The notes beneath the pieces were generated by a model. It did no database searches. It saw nothing but the letters and a program-made list of their open reading frames with translations, and was not told where the DNA came from. A stretch of 64,000 nucleotides of DNA from Albifimbria verrucaria. Lineage: Eukaryota; Ascomycota; Sordariomycetes; Hypocreales; Stachybotryaceae. The position numbers and the translations under genes were made by a program. Positions 46,078-58,580 of this stretch are shown here, in pieces; position 1 is the stretch's first letter, and each line of letters begins with the position of its first letter. The stretch spans positions 124,001-188,000 of the forward strand of contig JAHREC010000029.1 in the NCBI GenBank assembly GCA_020081605.1, in the 5' to 3' direction.

Positions 46078-46853
46078 ATGTTCAACAACTCACAAGGTCA
46101 ACGGCTCCGACGCGCGGCGCAATTCAATAGTGGCAGGCCCTCGCTGAATTTAAGCCAGAATAGAGTTGGCCCGAAGCCCACGCGTCAGTCACGGGGTGAC
46201 CTGCGCGGTCAATCGACGGATTTAGACATGTCTTGGATGAACACCCGTCTAAGCTCTCCCCAGGACAACAGCACTCTTGACTTTGACAATCTTATGTGAG
46301 CATCTACAGTATCATGTTTCTGGGTCAAATAGCATGAGTGTTGACATGAACATGACAGATCTGTTGAAGATGAAATGCCAGATGAGTACCAGAGCCAATG
46401 GGAACAGTGAGTGCAGCCTACAGCTCTGTAAGATATGCGTCAGACTCATGACTTCACAAGATTATCGCAAACCGTCTCGAGCCAATCCCAAACGATCGCG
46501 AATCACTCGAGGATGTAAGATACCAGCCATGATGACTCAAAGTTCACAAAAGTTGACTGTGGCGTAGGATAAATATGTTGCGCATGAAGTTGGTTGTCCG
46601 TTAGCCGATGGGTTGGATTCTACTAAACTGGATTAGGTTGCAACAAAGAGATGCCAAGCTGAAAGAGTATGCCGTTCCCGTCATCCATACCATCCATACC
46701 ATCCATACTTCTATGGCCGTGGGGCCTTACTAACTTTTGTTTTGCCAAAGGCTCGAAAAGGTCATTCAAGACATGCGAGAGTTCATCAAGCAGTCTATGG
46801 GCCCGATGCCGCCACTCGAAGCCGACCCGCTTGATGCGGCTCTTTCTTTCTAA
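46078..46853 (+). CDS. coiled-coil protein, 157 aa, six exons
   Basis: Not a recognised family, but the gene model is strong. Exons: 46078-46295, 46359-46406, 46461-46514, 46567-46587, 46637-46666, 46751-46853. Introns (GTGAGC..ACAG, GTGAGT..CAAG, GTAAGA..GTAG, GTTGGT..TTAG, GTATGC..AAAG) are 49-84 bp and all in phase 2. Splicing gives one open frame. The N-terminus is polar and disordered (MFNNSQGQRLRRAAQFNSGR). Residues about 75-140 form heptad-like sequence (SVEDEMPDEYQSQWEQLSQT; RDAKLKELEKVIQDMREFIK), a likely coiled coil. The tail is acidic (PPLEADPLDAALSF). Exons 4 and 5 are only 21 and 30 nt. It probably acts by dimerising; location unknown. Confidence 0.65.
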
Positions 46854-48160
46854 GCTCTGTGCAGCAGGTCTGCAGGAGTACAGGGATGACTGTTTCCAGG
46901 GGTTCACTGTTTCGGACTTTTAGCGATACCTAATGTGGGTGATACATAGATCTAAGTTCTCGTCTTATTGGAGGATGGATGGTGAATGTCTGCTTCACGA
47001 GGCAAGCGAACAAATAAGGTTTTGGGTACCAAAACGAGAAAGTTATCCCCGTGGAGTATGAACGGACTATTATTTTTTTATCATTTTGCGATACAAATGG
47101 GGAAATGGGGCAAGTTCAGAAAAACTTTGTCAAGAGAGTCAGTTATTTAAGCCAATATGTAGGCGGCGGTATTTATCAGTAGTGCCCATAGACATCATGC
47201 TTGATGTACGAGCAGGGCTTGCGGCGAACACGAGGAAATGACAGGAAGAAAGAAGATGACGAAAGTGAAGACGCAGATTGAGGATCCAGTCGTGGCCGCT
47301 CAGCTGTGAATGTAAGGCTGTATACGGCAGCTAAAAATGTCGACACCTGATTCCCTTCTCGTGTTTCAAAATCGTTCGACTGGTACATTGATGTCAAGTG
47401 AAGCGATTACCCAAGCAAATTCCGGTACATTGTATCCAGCCGGGACACTTTAGGAATCAGATTATCCTTAGCATTCCAACTGTCAGAAGTGAATGCCAAT
47501 GCGATCCTGATAGATCCCAGTGCAGCCATAAACCGGGGCCTCAGGCTACCCTGGTTAACCTGTCGATATCTCTGGTTCTGCGAATCATCGAATCACATGA
47601 TGGATCGTTCCCCAGACGATCCAGGAGGCTACATCAATGTCTTGCCATACTTTCCTGAAATGATCAATCTCATCTCATCACACACCTCTTTTTTTATTTT
47701 TATGATATGTTGAAGTGGATAACATCATTGCGCGGCACCGTTTCTGGTAGGAACGTGGAGAGAAGAAACGTCTTTGACAACCGACTTCCCTAAGCAGAAG
47801 CAATTCGATCAAGGTACGGTACGAATCATACATCTAGCCCAAGCAGAAGAGAGAGAAGAAGAAAAAAATTGAAGAGGAAGGGATATAAAAAGGATGTAAA
47901 AATTTAGAACAAAAAAAAAAAAAAATTTCATGCAAGAGGATAAGCATTGACCAAACTTTGAAAGAGCATTTCACCATATCTGAGGTGTGCGGCACATTGT
48001 AGAGGCGGCGGGTCGGTGAATCTTAGAACCAAATGACCTGATTGACAGCCCCGTTATCCTCCCTTCACAACCAGACTGTCGGGTCATCAAGGGGTTACCA
48101 AATGACTAATTGCATACCAAACATAAAAGGTGTCCCAGGCAAGAGGCGAATCGATGAGCT
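46854..48160. other. intergenic; nothing recognised
   Basis: A15-type run near 47915. No coding signal I can support on either strand. Confidence 0.45.
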
Positions 48161-48412
48161 TTGAACAAGACAGTGTGGTCAATAAACTGGTCTGAACCCC
48201 ATCGGGTCCGAATTGTCGGGTCGATGGTGAACCAAAATGACCCCTTACCATACCGGAGCTATCTACAACTTCATGAAAACGAAGTGTTGTTGGACCGCAT
48301 CTCCAGCTTGAGTGATATGGTTAACGAATTGTTTTCCCTTTCCGAACCAGACGGTCGCGTCTCCAATGATTATATAAAGAAGCTTGGAGAAGCGAAAAGC
48401 GGAATAACCTAA
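48161..48412 (+). CDS. small open frame, up to 83 aa
   Basis: Unrecognised. An internal ATG near 48225 gives MVNQNDPLPYRSYLQLHENE, then a leucine-rich amphipathic stretch (LLDRISSLSDMVNELFSLSE). Possibly a small coiled-coil protein, but length and lack of context keep this weak. Confidence 0.25.
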   Translation: MNKTVWSINWSEPHRVRIVGSMVNQNDPLPYRSYLQLHENEVLLDRISSLSDMVNELFSLSEPDGRVSNDYIKKLGEAKSGIT

Positions 48413-48498
48413 GCATTCATTGTTTCCTGCATCTTTTTCCTTGCTAGTCTCTCTCTTATTTTCTGCATCACACCAACCCCTAAGACTCTACCGGTGCG

Positions 48499-48723
48499 AT
48501 GCCTCCGAAAAAGACTGAACCGTTATACCGTCGTATCAATCCAAATCCCACTTCTGGCCAAGCCGGCCAATCTCAATCACAATGGCAGGTTCCCGCACGT
48601 ACAGACCCAGATATGGGCATAAATCCTTTATCGGAGAGAATATCCTATAATCAACTTCCTTTTGAAGGCTCAGTAAAACAACAGTACGCCTTCACCATCG
48701 CTGCAGACGCATTGTGGCCCTGA
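48499..48723 (+). CDS. small open frame, 74 aa
   Basis: Unrecognised. The ATG is preceded by a pyrimidine-rich stretch (CTAGTCTCTCTCTTATTTTC) typical of fungal promoters, with a CGATG context. The protein is polar and Gln/Pro-rich (NPTSGQAGQSQSQWQVPART), with no domain. It may be the first exon of a longer gene that I cannot follow. Confidence 0.25.
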   Translation: MPPKKTEPLYRRINPNPTSGQAGQSQSQWQVPARTDPDMGINPLSERISYNQLPFEGSVKQQYAFTIAADALWP

Positions 48724-51700
48724 GAGATGAATGAAATACATAAGAAAATAGCTACGGGAATCTTTCCTGATCCCTCAACGTACCGACGTATTGTTTAAAA
48801 GGATGTAGTCACGTAATTACATAAGATCCTCGCACGCTCAAAGTGATAGCTTTAACGACCTAGAACTAGTTAAATACCACGCGCCGCAAAAACCATTCGT
48901 CCTTGATTTAACACAAATTCCAAAGCACATCTCACGATATGTCCCCAAGATACCACTTGTGCCGCCCCATCGATGGATAATTTCTTTTTCATAATGCTAA
49001 CTAAGACATATCTCCAATACGTGAACGATAAATTATGAAGGATAAATCATATTCGTTCGTATTCTCTTGACTCGCGACCTGTGTTATTTGATACTTGTAG
49101 CATAGCTACTCATCAATAGCAAGGTGTGCCACAGTACCCGCAGGCTCGGCCTGGAATAACCCAAACTTCTTGTCCAGATTCGAGACATGTTAGGCATTTG
49201 ACGCCTGGTATCTATGTTATTCCGGCGATAAGATGTATGTCCCAATGACCAATGAAGCAATGAGATTGAAGGGTAGACCCACTTTGCAAACTGAGCCCAA
49301 AGGCGTCATGTAAGCCAGTAAAAGTGTATCTAGCTGGAGGAACATAGAAGTACTGCTCATTTTGGATACTATGATATCACGTATAGGTGAGTAGTAAGTA
49401 ATCGATTGACAAGAATGTCCAAGGTAAAAGAAATAGATACAGCAAGTAATGGACAAACAAAGAAGAAAGCGACTCCAGAAGAGGGTGAAGGGGCTCAATA
49501 TAGAGCTGTCATTTTATAATTTCCATCAGCAATATTCCCAAGGCCGCAGAAGACTAGCTTCAAGGACACAAGATGATATGCAACCTCAAGCAGACGTCAT
49601 ACTTCATGTGTAAGACATATATAGCTATAATTAGATAAAGCAGATACAAAGATCTGAAGTCATACAGGATAGCCAGTCTTGAGTTAAACCTTTACCTAAG
49701 TATAACATCCAATACTTGGCGACTGTAGTGTTTTGCAGGCCAGCGACTATCGCCGCATCTGGCCTGCAACTAGCTAGCCGTCTATGTTGCTTGAAGCAAG
49801 AGATCCGCATAGCCCAATACTAGCCACATATTGTTTCGGCAGAGAAGTAGTGGTAGGAGCGGGCAACATCCCGACACTATGCACGGCTGTCATTGGATCG
49901 TCGAATCGGATACTTCCCGAAGAGGTCGGATTGGCCCATATTTTCAGATCCGTCTTGATCCCTGTCCCTTTTTTGCCACCTGACAAGTCTTTTACGGGAT
50001 CTTAAGATTGACCATCCTACTGCTTATGCATTTGTCTCGTAACTGCATGAGTCCTGGGGAATAGTTGTAATTATCAACGATAGCTGTTGTACGTACGGTG
50101 GTCAGAGCTTAATGATGTCGTTTCAACATGTTTATTTTCTTAGCCGTACGTGCTATGCACTTTGTTCTGTCTTGCGATCAACTAGGTGTATACCAAAAGG
50201 TCATTCAGTGTTTTGATGCATGCATCCTCTGTCGGTTAGAAAATGCTGCCTCAATCCGCATTTACAACGCATAATTACATAGGCATGACATTTATTAGTG
50301 AGTGCAACACCCAATCAAAAGCAACCTTTAGACTACGGAGGCATTTCCGGTCAAACTCTGTCCACCCCTTCATCTTCCCGCCTGAATCAAACATGATGAA
50401 CCACACTCTCCCCTTAGACCTACCCATCACCCCTACGTGCTTCCCCGTCGCTCGAGCGGTGGATAAAAGTGTGGCCAAAAATAAAATTAGTTGTATGAAT
50501 TGGAAGTAACTGTGCTGTTCTTGTGTGAGCTAACCGAAAAAATTATCCTTTCGTTTTTATCCTTTTGGTCCGTCCACCACCCCTCACCCTCACAGGCTAT
50601 CTCTCATTATTCATAGGTCTAACCAAATCCTGATCTACTTTGACCAGGTACCGTATCATAGATGAGGTGCTGCTGAGATACCAGTTGTTCTTTATCTTAA
50701 ATATGCAGTACATAAGCTAGAAAATTCGAAGGACCATGGGATGGGATGCAACACTAAGGTCCCAACGTCCAATCAATACTTACTTTCAGACCCGGAAAGC
50801 CTCCCGGTCAATCCTACGTTTCCCTACCGCTCTCCCACCTTTTTCTAATCATGTGGTATGATTTTCGCTGTTACTTTCTTCTTCGCTTCTGTCCCAGCAT
50901 ACTTCTCCAGTGATAAGCGTCAACGTAGCGTAGCCGTTTCACAGGGACAGCCATATAGATTGCTAGGTGATAATTGCTTGATTCTGGTCATACCCGAGCG
51001 GCATCTACCGAACTTGCATCTGTTACTGAAGAAAGAAGGGGTCACAGTAAATATAAAGTAGAAGAAAAGAGAGCGGTGAGATGCCTCACTCCCATGTTGC
51101 GAGGTCCCAATGTAACGCAGTGAACCACCGGACCATACATGCTCATTTTAACAAATCGGGACCTGCCCCCATTAAATCCTGTTTCCCTCCCTTTATGGAT
51201 GAGCGGCAGAAACATCACACGAATGATCTTGTAACGGGAGTGTGACGGGAAGTCGAAGGGAGTGTGATGGAAGTTCTTCCGTTCCGATTGGCTTTATGCA
51301 GCTTTCTAATACTGTAACCCACACTCCAAACATTTCAGACGAGGAGATGAAAGGTCGAGACTAATGGTGGGGTATGGTTCGGTGAAAGCCGGGTCAATAT
51401 CCACTGAGACAAAGGCTATCCATAAGGAGCTAGCAGCAATAAGAATGCTGATTCCTTCTCGTTGCGTTATTTTCGCGTGAGTGGAGGTGCATGCGTTGAT
51501 TCAGATACCACACCAAAATAATGCGCCTCATGCAATAGCCAATCCGAGCGTGCAAAACCACGGATATTTAATCAAAGAAGGTAATGAAAAAGCCCGAAAG
51601 GGTAACCAATATTACTACATAACTGGAGCAGAATACAACACCATGATTCCGACGCCGGACAGACTAACGATGGAGCTCTGTATTATGGCTTAATCACTAA

Positions 51701-52461
51701 TCTCTTCAAACTCGTGTCCAAGGATATAGTATGTGCAGTGAAATGAATATACATGCCTGTCTAAATCCGAACTAATCCAAAGAAACTGACTTAGCTACAG
51801 CCCGACTTTGTATGACTATCAAAAGTATTGATCCATTTTAGAACGCCATGCAAGGGTGGATGGCTTCCCGAACAAGCACCCTTGCTATCCAAACAGAATT
51901 GATTTAGCGTAACAGCTAACCTCAGCTGAACAGAAAGTCCTAGGCTCGTACTGTTTCCTTAAAATGGCTTCTCGCTTCCCCTTGGAGCTCTATTCAACCC
52001 TGCCAAGTGCAGATCATCCGGGGAACTCGGACCTTTGGACCCTTTCTCCGCATTGCTCCTACTTAGGTACAAAATAAATTACGGCAATCTATCTTATGTC
52101 GCACCCTTTCTGGTTGCATGGCGGCTGGGATTTTGGAGATTCAATTTCACTCTTCAGTAGCCCATATCCTCTGGTTCCTGCCCAGGATATCGGCATCACT
52201 CAACCCATGTATAACAGCGGCTCACGTATGATGCTACAATCATCAATCCAGGACTTCTAAAGAGCAAGGCTGTCGACACCGCTGTCAGCGACAGCCCAAG
52301 GCGTATCACTTCCCCGCTTCATTTCCAGTTGATATCAGTACCCCCTGCTCATCTCCCACCGTGTCAGTCCTACTGCCTACATCATCCGGCTTCATCTGCT
52401 GTCACTAGCACGGCAACCTTTTTGCGTCACACCGTCCTTACTATCCACCGCGTTACGAGTT
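48724..52461. other. 3.7 kb without a recognisable gene
   Basis: Only frames shorter than about 95 codons, without domains or coherent splice sites. Base composition is ordinary, so this is not a single RIP block. It looks like eroded non-coding DNA. Confidence 0.4.
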
Positions 52462-53422
52462 ATGAGTTACAGTGACATATCTCAGGAAGCCCTAGCCTCG
52501 GGTGGCTACCACGATCTTATCTACGCTGCTTCAACGCCTGTTATTAACCGGTCTACATATGACCAACATAACTTTTATCAAGGAGGACTAGATTACTTAC
52601 TCAATGTCCGTGGCGGATCCGTCAGTTTCAAGAGGAATGTGCGCACATCGCAGGTCAGATACCTTCAACCGTCTATTGAGTGTGTTTACTTAGAAACCAT
52701 CAGGCCTGTGATTCGTGTCGCAAGTTTAAGTGCAAGTGCGATGGGATGAACCCTTGCAAAACCTGCCGAGATAAATCCGCTGAATGTAGATATCAAGGAT
52801 CGGCGCCAAAACAGTGTGTTGAATTAAATTTGTATGTCTTATTCAGTATAGTATCTAACCAACACGATAGGGCCGCTATTAATCAAGCCGATATCTTGGA
52901 TGGAATCAATAACGTCCAAGCCAAGCTAGGATACATGATGGAGCACCTCAAACAGGTCGATGCCAGGATGGCAAAGGTCGAGAATTTACTCCGCACAACC
53001 ACGCCACGACTGCCCCATCGGCCTACGTCCAGCAACAACAGTTCCCCACCATCGACAGCCATGAATTAGAGTACGAAATCGTCATCGAGGTGTCTGAAGA
53101 GAACCACGTTGAGTTTGAGCCAGGTCCCTCATTCCCACCTGGGGAGTCCGCAGTCGGTAGTGAAGTGTTGCAATACGTCGGCAAGTTCCCAATGAGTCTA
53201 CAACAGAACACAAGGTGCTCGATTGGGAGCAACAGAGGCGGATATCCACACTATTCACGACAAGTCAAGCAGCGGATAGAACGTCCCGACTATATCACCA
53301 GCATTACTGCTTCGGAGTTGTCTATAATGCCTGTACCGCCTGGGAGACCTTGCAAAGGTCGAACAGTATTGAGCAGGATGATTCCGGTATTTGAGCTCGA
53401 GTGCAACAGCCGCAGTTCATAA
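52462..53422 (+). CDS. Zn2Cys6 (GAL4-type) DNA-binding protein, short
   Basis: Fungal binuclear-cluster transcription factor. Exon 1 from ATG 52462 is joined by intron 52654-52703 (GTCAGA...ATCAG, phase 0) to ACDSCRKFKCKCDGMNPCKT, which with the following residues gives the exact C-x2-C-x6-C-x5-C-x2-C-x6-C spacing. The intron 52814-52870 (GTGTGT...GATAG) leads to a predicted coiled coil (ILDGINNVQAKLGYMMEHL), the usual dimerisation helix. The frame slips one base near 52995, then continues in another frame (TIDSHELEYEIVIEV and on to 53422). No fungal_trans middle-homology domain follows. At about 280 aa it is shorter than most family members and may be truncated. Confidence 0.65.
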
Positions 53423-53710
53423 ACAGCTGGAGCTACATGAGCGCTCATGGCAAATGTTAAGACTCGACATTTGAAGATGGTCTGGGTGCAATAACAACGA
53501 ACTCTCTACCCTCTGTTAGACATGGCTTAACTTTATTTGATCTATATCTGGTTACTTCAAAAAGGACAGAAAATAAGCCTCCAAAATCGGCTCCTCTTAT
53601 CCAAGCTATTTGAGTAAATCATGGCAAGCAGTCAAATCTGGGATACGTATGATATAATGATCACCATGGTCTCCATTTAATCTCAGGCATTCATATGCCC
53701 TAGTTGAGCC

Positions 53711-53955
53711 TCAGCCCTTAGAGCTGCCCTTCCAAAACCTATCGTCAACTATCTCTCTCTTACCCAAGCTCTGATTCTTAGCAAAGGAGGAGTTGTGCTT
53801 ATCCACCTCCATCTGCTGCTCATCCGTGAGCTGGCTTGTCGTGTTCAAGCCCGAGCCTCTGACATTCGAGTTGTAGATCTTAGGCTTGGCGCGAGCGTTG
53901 GGTGATATATTGCACCCATTCCCTGTTGGGTTGATGTTTGTATCATTGGTCGGGG
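53711..53955 (-). pseudogene. 3' part of a small hydrophilic protein gene
   Basis: An open minus-strand frame reads NPTGNGCNISPNARAKPKIY, GSGLNTTSQLTDEQQMEVDK and HNSSFAKNQSLGKREIVDDR, ending FWKGSSKG-stop at 53711-53713. Composition and word pattern look like a real conserved small fungal protein, but upstream an in-frame TAA appears near 53960, and I find no start or splice acceptor. Probably a 5'-truncated copy or the last exon of an unresolved gene. Confidence 0.35.
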
Positions 53956-54685
53956 ATTTTTATACGGGCAGAGGATAACAGGGTCGGATATGTTGTAATG
54001 CAGCGACGTATGATGGTGGGTCGAATCGAAGAGCGCATCTTTGTTGCAGTATCCGATTAACTGGTGCAATCTCTATGTAGGGATTCTTTCTTACTTGGCG
54101 AGCTATCGGTCAACGTTGGTTGCAATAGAATTGTGTCCGAAAGTCCTTGGGCTGCATCAAACTTCGTTATTCAAGAAATTCTAATCGGCTGCCAGACATC
54201 TAATCAGGCAGGAGAGTCAGGTTTGAAACCTGCAGAATAAATTATCAGGATGGAACGATGGAAGAAGAAAAGAGGAGGATGCAGACAGCTAGATAATGCA
54301 CGGGCTAATATTACGTAAATAGCTGATGCTGGCCCTTCTGACTCACATCACCGGGCGTAATGGATTTTGTATGAACACTATCCTAGCCTAGCTCCAGTGT
54401 TACTTCTTGGGCCTTCCTGGTAAGCAAAGGGTTCTCCCTCTGGAAATAACAACGTCCATGGGGAATTCTGAAATTCGGTGGCAATATTGCTCCGGTTCTG
54501 ACGTCATTAAGCCAATTGCAACCTTACAAACACTAACCCTGCAACCATCTCCACCTTGAATAGCTAACGGCCCAGTCCCCAATATTTTTGCCCCAAACCA
54601 AGTTGTTTTAGCCATCGGGAAAATTATCTAGCCAATTTCGAAACAGCCTTTTAAGTACTTATAACACAAAGTGATTATATCCATC
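53956..54685. other. intergenic; nothing recognised
   Basis: No supported gene; contains the promoter of the rhodanese-like gene. Confidence 0.45.
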
Positions 54686-55360
54686 ATGGTGCGCGCTTAT
54701 CTCTTCTCCAGATATCAATTACCTAAATGGAGCTATCCTGTCTTTTCGAAATCAATCAACTATCAAAGCTGCTTCAGCGCACCATCAAAGCACCGCTCAT
54801 TCTCGACCTTTCTGGTGAGCCCAAAGGATCTGCACGAAGCTATGAGGATGAGTCCATCTATTGTCTCGATGGGACCTCGTATAATTCCCTTGTGCACCAC
54901 TTGGTTCCCAAACGATGACTCCGAAGGTCGCACAGGCATCCAGGCCTTCCGCGAGAAACGAATCCCAAAAGCTCGCTTCTTCGACCTCAACAAGGTTATT
55001 GATGCACATTCACCTTATCCTCATATGTTACCTGGCGCTGAAGACTTCGCTGCTTCAATGGGCGAACTGGGCGTTCGCAAAGAGGACATCCTGGTAGTGT
55101 ACGACACCAGAGAGCTGGGTGTGTTGTCGGCACCGAGGGTGGGTTGGATGTTGAAAGCTTTCGGTCATCCAAGGGTGTACATCCTCAATAATTTCAAGCT
55201 ATGGATTGAAGAGGAATTACCAATTGAAAATGGAGCAGTTCAAGACTTCGAACCATCTATATATCCGGTTCCTATGCCTGGTGAAGCAAAGCTTGCTACC
55301 ATGGAGGATGTCCGCGCAGCGACTACGGACTATAATAAGGCCCAGAAGGCAAAACAATAA
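54686..55360 (+). CDS. thiosulfate/3-mercaptopyruvate sulfurtransferase, N-terminal rhodanese domain only
   Basis: Matches the first half of a two-domain TST/MST (TUM1-like) sulfurtransferase, normally a mitochondrial/cytosolic sulfur-relay enzyme of about 330 aa. The ATG at 54686 gives a presequence-like start (Arg/Ser-rich, KHRSFSTFLVSPKDLHEAM). Then come the domain-1 motifs IPKARFFDLNKVIDAHSPYP, HMLPGAEDFAASMGELGV and DILVVYDTRELGVLSAPRVG, and the linker PGEAKLATMEDVRAATTDY. It ends KAQKAKQ-stop. The second domain, which carries the catalytic Cys loop, is absent downstream in any frame that I can see. It is therefore catalytically dead or a remnant, although the remaining frame is clean. 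Confidence 0.8.
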   Translation: MVRAYLFSRYQLPKWSYPVFSKSINYQSCFSAPSKHRSFSTFLVSPKDLHEAMRMSPSIVSMGPRIIPLCTTWFPNDDSEGRTGIQAFREKRIPKARFFDLNKVIDAHSPYPHMLPGAEDFAASMGELGVRKEDILVVYDTRELGVLSAPRVGWMLKAFGHPRVYILNNFKLWIEEELPIENGAVQDFEPSIYPVPMPGEAKLATMEDVRAATTDYNKAQKAKQ

Positions 55361-57095
55361 GCTAGATTCATAGAGGCAAGATGAAAGTGCGAGAGGGCTT
55401 GTTTAATACTACTCACTAATTGCTATCCGCATTGGCATCTGTGGATCCTTATTCACGCTCGTGCCCGCCTTTGGTGTATTACCTGCTGTGCGCTTTTACA
55501 ACAAGATTCGACCATCACAGACTCAAAGGATGGTATTTCGGTAAGTTGAATAGTTTGTAAGATTTTTATTCGTTGATTGATTGTAGTAATCTCAAATTCC
55601 AAGATATTCCTGAGAATCCTGCTACTCCAGAGATTCTTTTCAAAGCAGCCGGCAATGAGAATCAGGCCTTCCTTGAGTCACTTATCCTACAAGGTTTAAG
55701 CCTTCCAATCCAATCTGAACAAAGGATAACCGTATTGCACTACCACACTTATCTAATGATACAGAATGAGGAAAGTTCTTGATAAAAACGGCGCACCGAT
55801 TAATACAAAAGACTACTAACTACGAAGCCCATTGGAATTTTCGCTTAACTGTGACACGCTCCGGTTTGTAGAACTTCTCGTATATTCCATGATAGTCAGG
55901 GAATGACGGGTTGCATACTGATCATGAAGCTTGGTGAATAAATCTTCTCTCTTCATGTCGAATTTCCAAGCTGGCCATGTCCAGGATGGGTCATCCATAT
56001 CTTAATAAGGCTTGTATGTCGAAGAGGCCTGCATCCGGCGGTTGAAAGGACGCCTTCGGAGTATAAGATTATTGGTGGAGGCAATATAATCCCCAATTGT
56101 AGAAGAGACTGTAAATGGAAAGCGACAATTATGACAGTAACTTCTAACCGGATACTGTCGTCTTATATGAGACAACCCAAGTCACGGTATCCTTGCATAA
56201 TCACGGATGTTTTGATGGGGCCTGCATTAGAACTCAGAGACCTTGTTCACAACTGAGATAGGATAGAGGACTAGTTACATGGGAACCCAAAAATTAAAAT
56301 CTGGGGAAGACCAGGCACCCAGTTTTCCGAACTGCGGGGTCGCAGTTCAACACCAGTCAGAGATAACACACATGGTATATTAGGCAGCTAGCCTACTTAG
56401 TTCGCTTTGAGCTTAGGCTGTTCCCCGTTCTCGCACGCTAAACCAGCAGGACGTAGTAGCTTACTTTCCGGGAAATCCAAGTTCAAACTTGCGGATGCCC
56501 CGACATTGACTCTTGTTTGACTCATTAAAGCCGACGTTTTCAAAGGTTCAACAACTTCATATATCCTACTTAGAAAGGGTTTAAGTGCGAGCCAAATTCT
56601 GTACACTCACCAAGGTATCGGCACGGCCCACCCAAGCCTTGGGTTGAAGTTATGTCGATAGATGTGGTAAGAACATTCAAGTATTTAGAAAATCTTTTGT
56701 TCCCCACATACCTATTGTTCCGAAAATGAGTTGAGTGGCGACGTGTAGTATACGTCTCACAAATGTGCTAAGCCTCATCTCGCGCCGACGTCAGCATGAC
56801 GATATGTCTATAGATTGCTACCTTGCCCCAAAAATCAGTTTCTGTCACCCAGTCATTGTCATTATAGCCCTGTCAAAGCCCCCATGTCGTCCGTCTGCTG
56901 ACCTTAGCCTAGGGTGGCGGTCGGACTAAGGAAGCCGGAACGCCTTTGGATATTATATTGTAGCAACCTTCTTTCACAAGGTCAGAGGTTCACGCTATTT
57001 TGCTCTTATTATCCCGGTGAACTCGAAATCGAAATCGAAATCGAAACAAATTATATTCCATTATTGCAAGCTCGTGACACCAACCACGTTGAATT
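55361..57095. other. no confident gene
   Basis: Short frames at 55573-55782 (plus) and 55816-55998 (minus; WTWPAWKFDMKREDLFTKL) could be gene fragments, but nothing identifies them. Confidence 0.35.
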
Positions 57096-57968
57096 ATGTT
57101 CAAGTCGCAGCGCGATACGGTACTGCTGAAAGTCATATATCCACGCCTGGATGCCGAGGAATATCGCGATAGACTTATAGGCAGCGTTGTTAAATATCCG
57201 GATATGCCTGCCGAAAGGTATATTCCTTCCAAGTCTACCAAACAAGCTATTCAAATCATCCCGACTATAGATCCCAAGCCCTTCCAGATCCGAAACCTTG
57301 GGTTCTTGACGCAGAGAATCAAGGACGTTAACGTGTCCTCCATGGTGAACGACATCCTCGAAGGGTTCTCCGGAAGTTCAAATACAAATGCGACTACTTT
57401 GGTGCGGATTTGGCACATGGACTCACCAGACAAGAATTTCAAGGAACTATTGAAGAACAAAGCTTACTTCAAGCAACTTTTCAACTTGCTAAGATCCAGC
57501 CAGGACGAGGAGGGATATTTCATTACGGATATCGTTACCCTAGTTGATATTACTGAGCAATATCTGGGACTCCATGGCAGATACAGTGGAGCGTTGGCGT
57601 CCAGTGACCCCTCCCTAGGAACACAAATTGGACCTTTTGGAAAGCAATACGTTGTGAGAGAGAATGAATACTCGGGCTATGCTGAGGGAGAACTGGTCAT
57701 ATTTCTCGGATACCGTCGCGTAAGGCTCGAAAAGGTCAACTCTTTTATGGCAATGGTAGGGAGATTATTTCAAGGTCAGGGATGCGGCTACACAGCGTGG
57801 CTTGACTCCGATTATCGACCACAGATGGTCCAAACTCCCCAAAGCATACAAGTGCGCCGTCAGATGACGCAAATACGTGGAAGTCACAGGGTAAAGCGCA
57901 GTTGTTGGCAGGATCAAATGAGTACACCGACATTGTCAGGAGCTGGGATTTGATGTTAAAATCGTAGG
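57096..57968 (+). CDS. unknown protein, about 285-290 aa, faint gasdermin-like pattern
   Basis: A long intact frame from ATG 57096. It is not firmly recognised. The segment YFITDIVTLVDITEQYLGLH, followed about 45 residues later by EGELVIFLGYRRVRLEK, resembles the central strand region and the closing 'exGE-x-V-aa-x-Y-R-x-V-x' strand of fungal gasdermin-like pore-forming proteins. The preceding FGKQYVVRENEYSGY fits as a linker. This is pattern memory, not an alignment. The printed frame ends at 57953. A one-base slip near 57825 would move to a more natural C-terminus (EYTDIVRSWDLMLKS) ending at 57968. No protease gene lies beside it. Confidence 0.55.
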
Positions 57969-58546
57969 ATGACGAGTTGAAGATGTTCAGTATCACCGAA
58001 CCCCATTGGCATATTGAAGGATGGTCGGAGTGGATTCGATTTTACTTGACTGTGAAAAGAAAGATATGTTGTACCTTAGTATGGAATTTAAGACTGTTAT
58101 ATTCGACTCAACGAGTGAATTTTTCGTTATATGCAATGTTTCCAGCCTTTGTCCAGCCCCTTCTCGTAATTCAAAACAAGCCAGCGGCCTTATGTACAAT
58201 GGAGCGTATGCATTCAAACATCTTGTTCGCGTAGGTAGTATAGAGTGATGTATACTGGGTTATATACAACTGTACGGCTTCTCTAATGCTTTTGGCTTTT
58301 TACACTAGGGCGAGGGAAAAGGTTTAACAAGGTTTCTATCAGGCAGTGAAACTCGATGCCTTAATATAGTATTTCGACCAACTTGCGTATAGCTCCTATG
58401 AATCAAAGATAAATTATGCCTTCAGTTTCCGTATAGAATGAGGGCAGCAAACTTTCGCTACGTCATTAAGGTTTTGAGCTTCCAAATAATAATAATAATA
58501 AAAATAATAATGACAATAATAATACAGCAACAATAATAATAATAAC

Positions 58547-58580
<34 letters not shown>

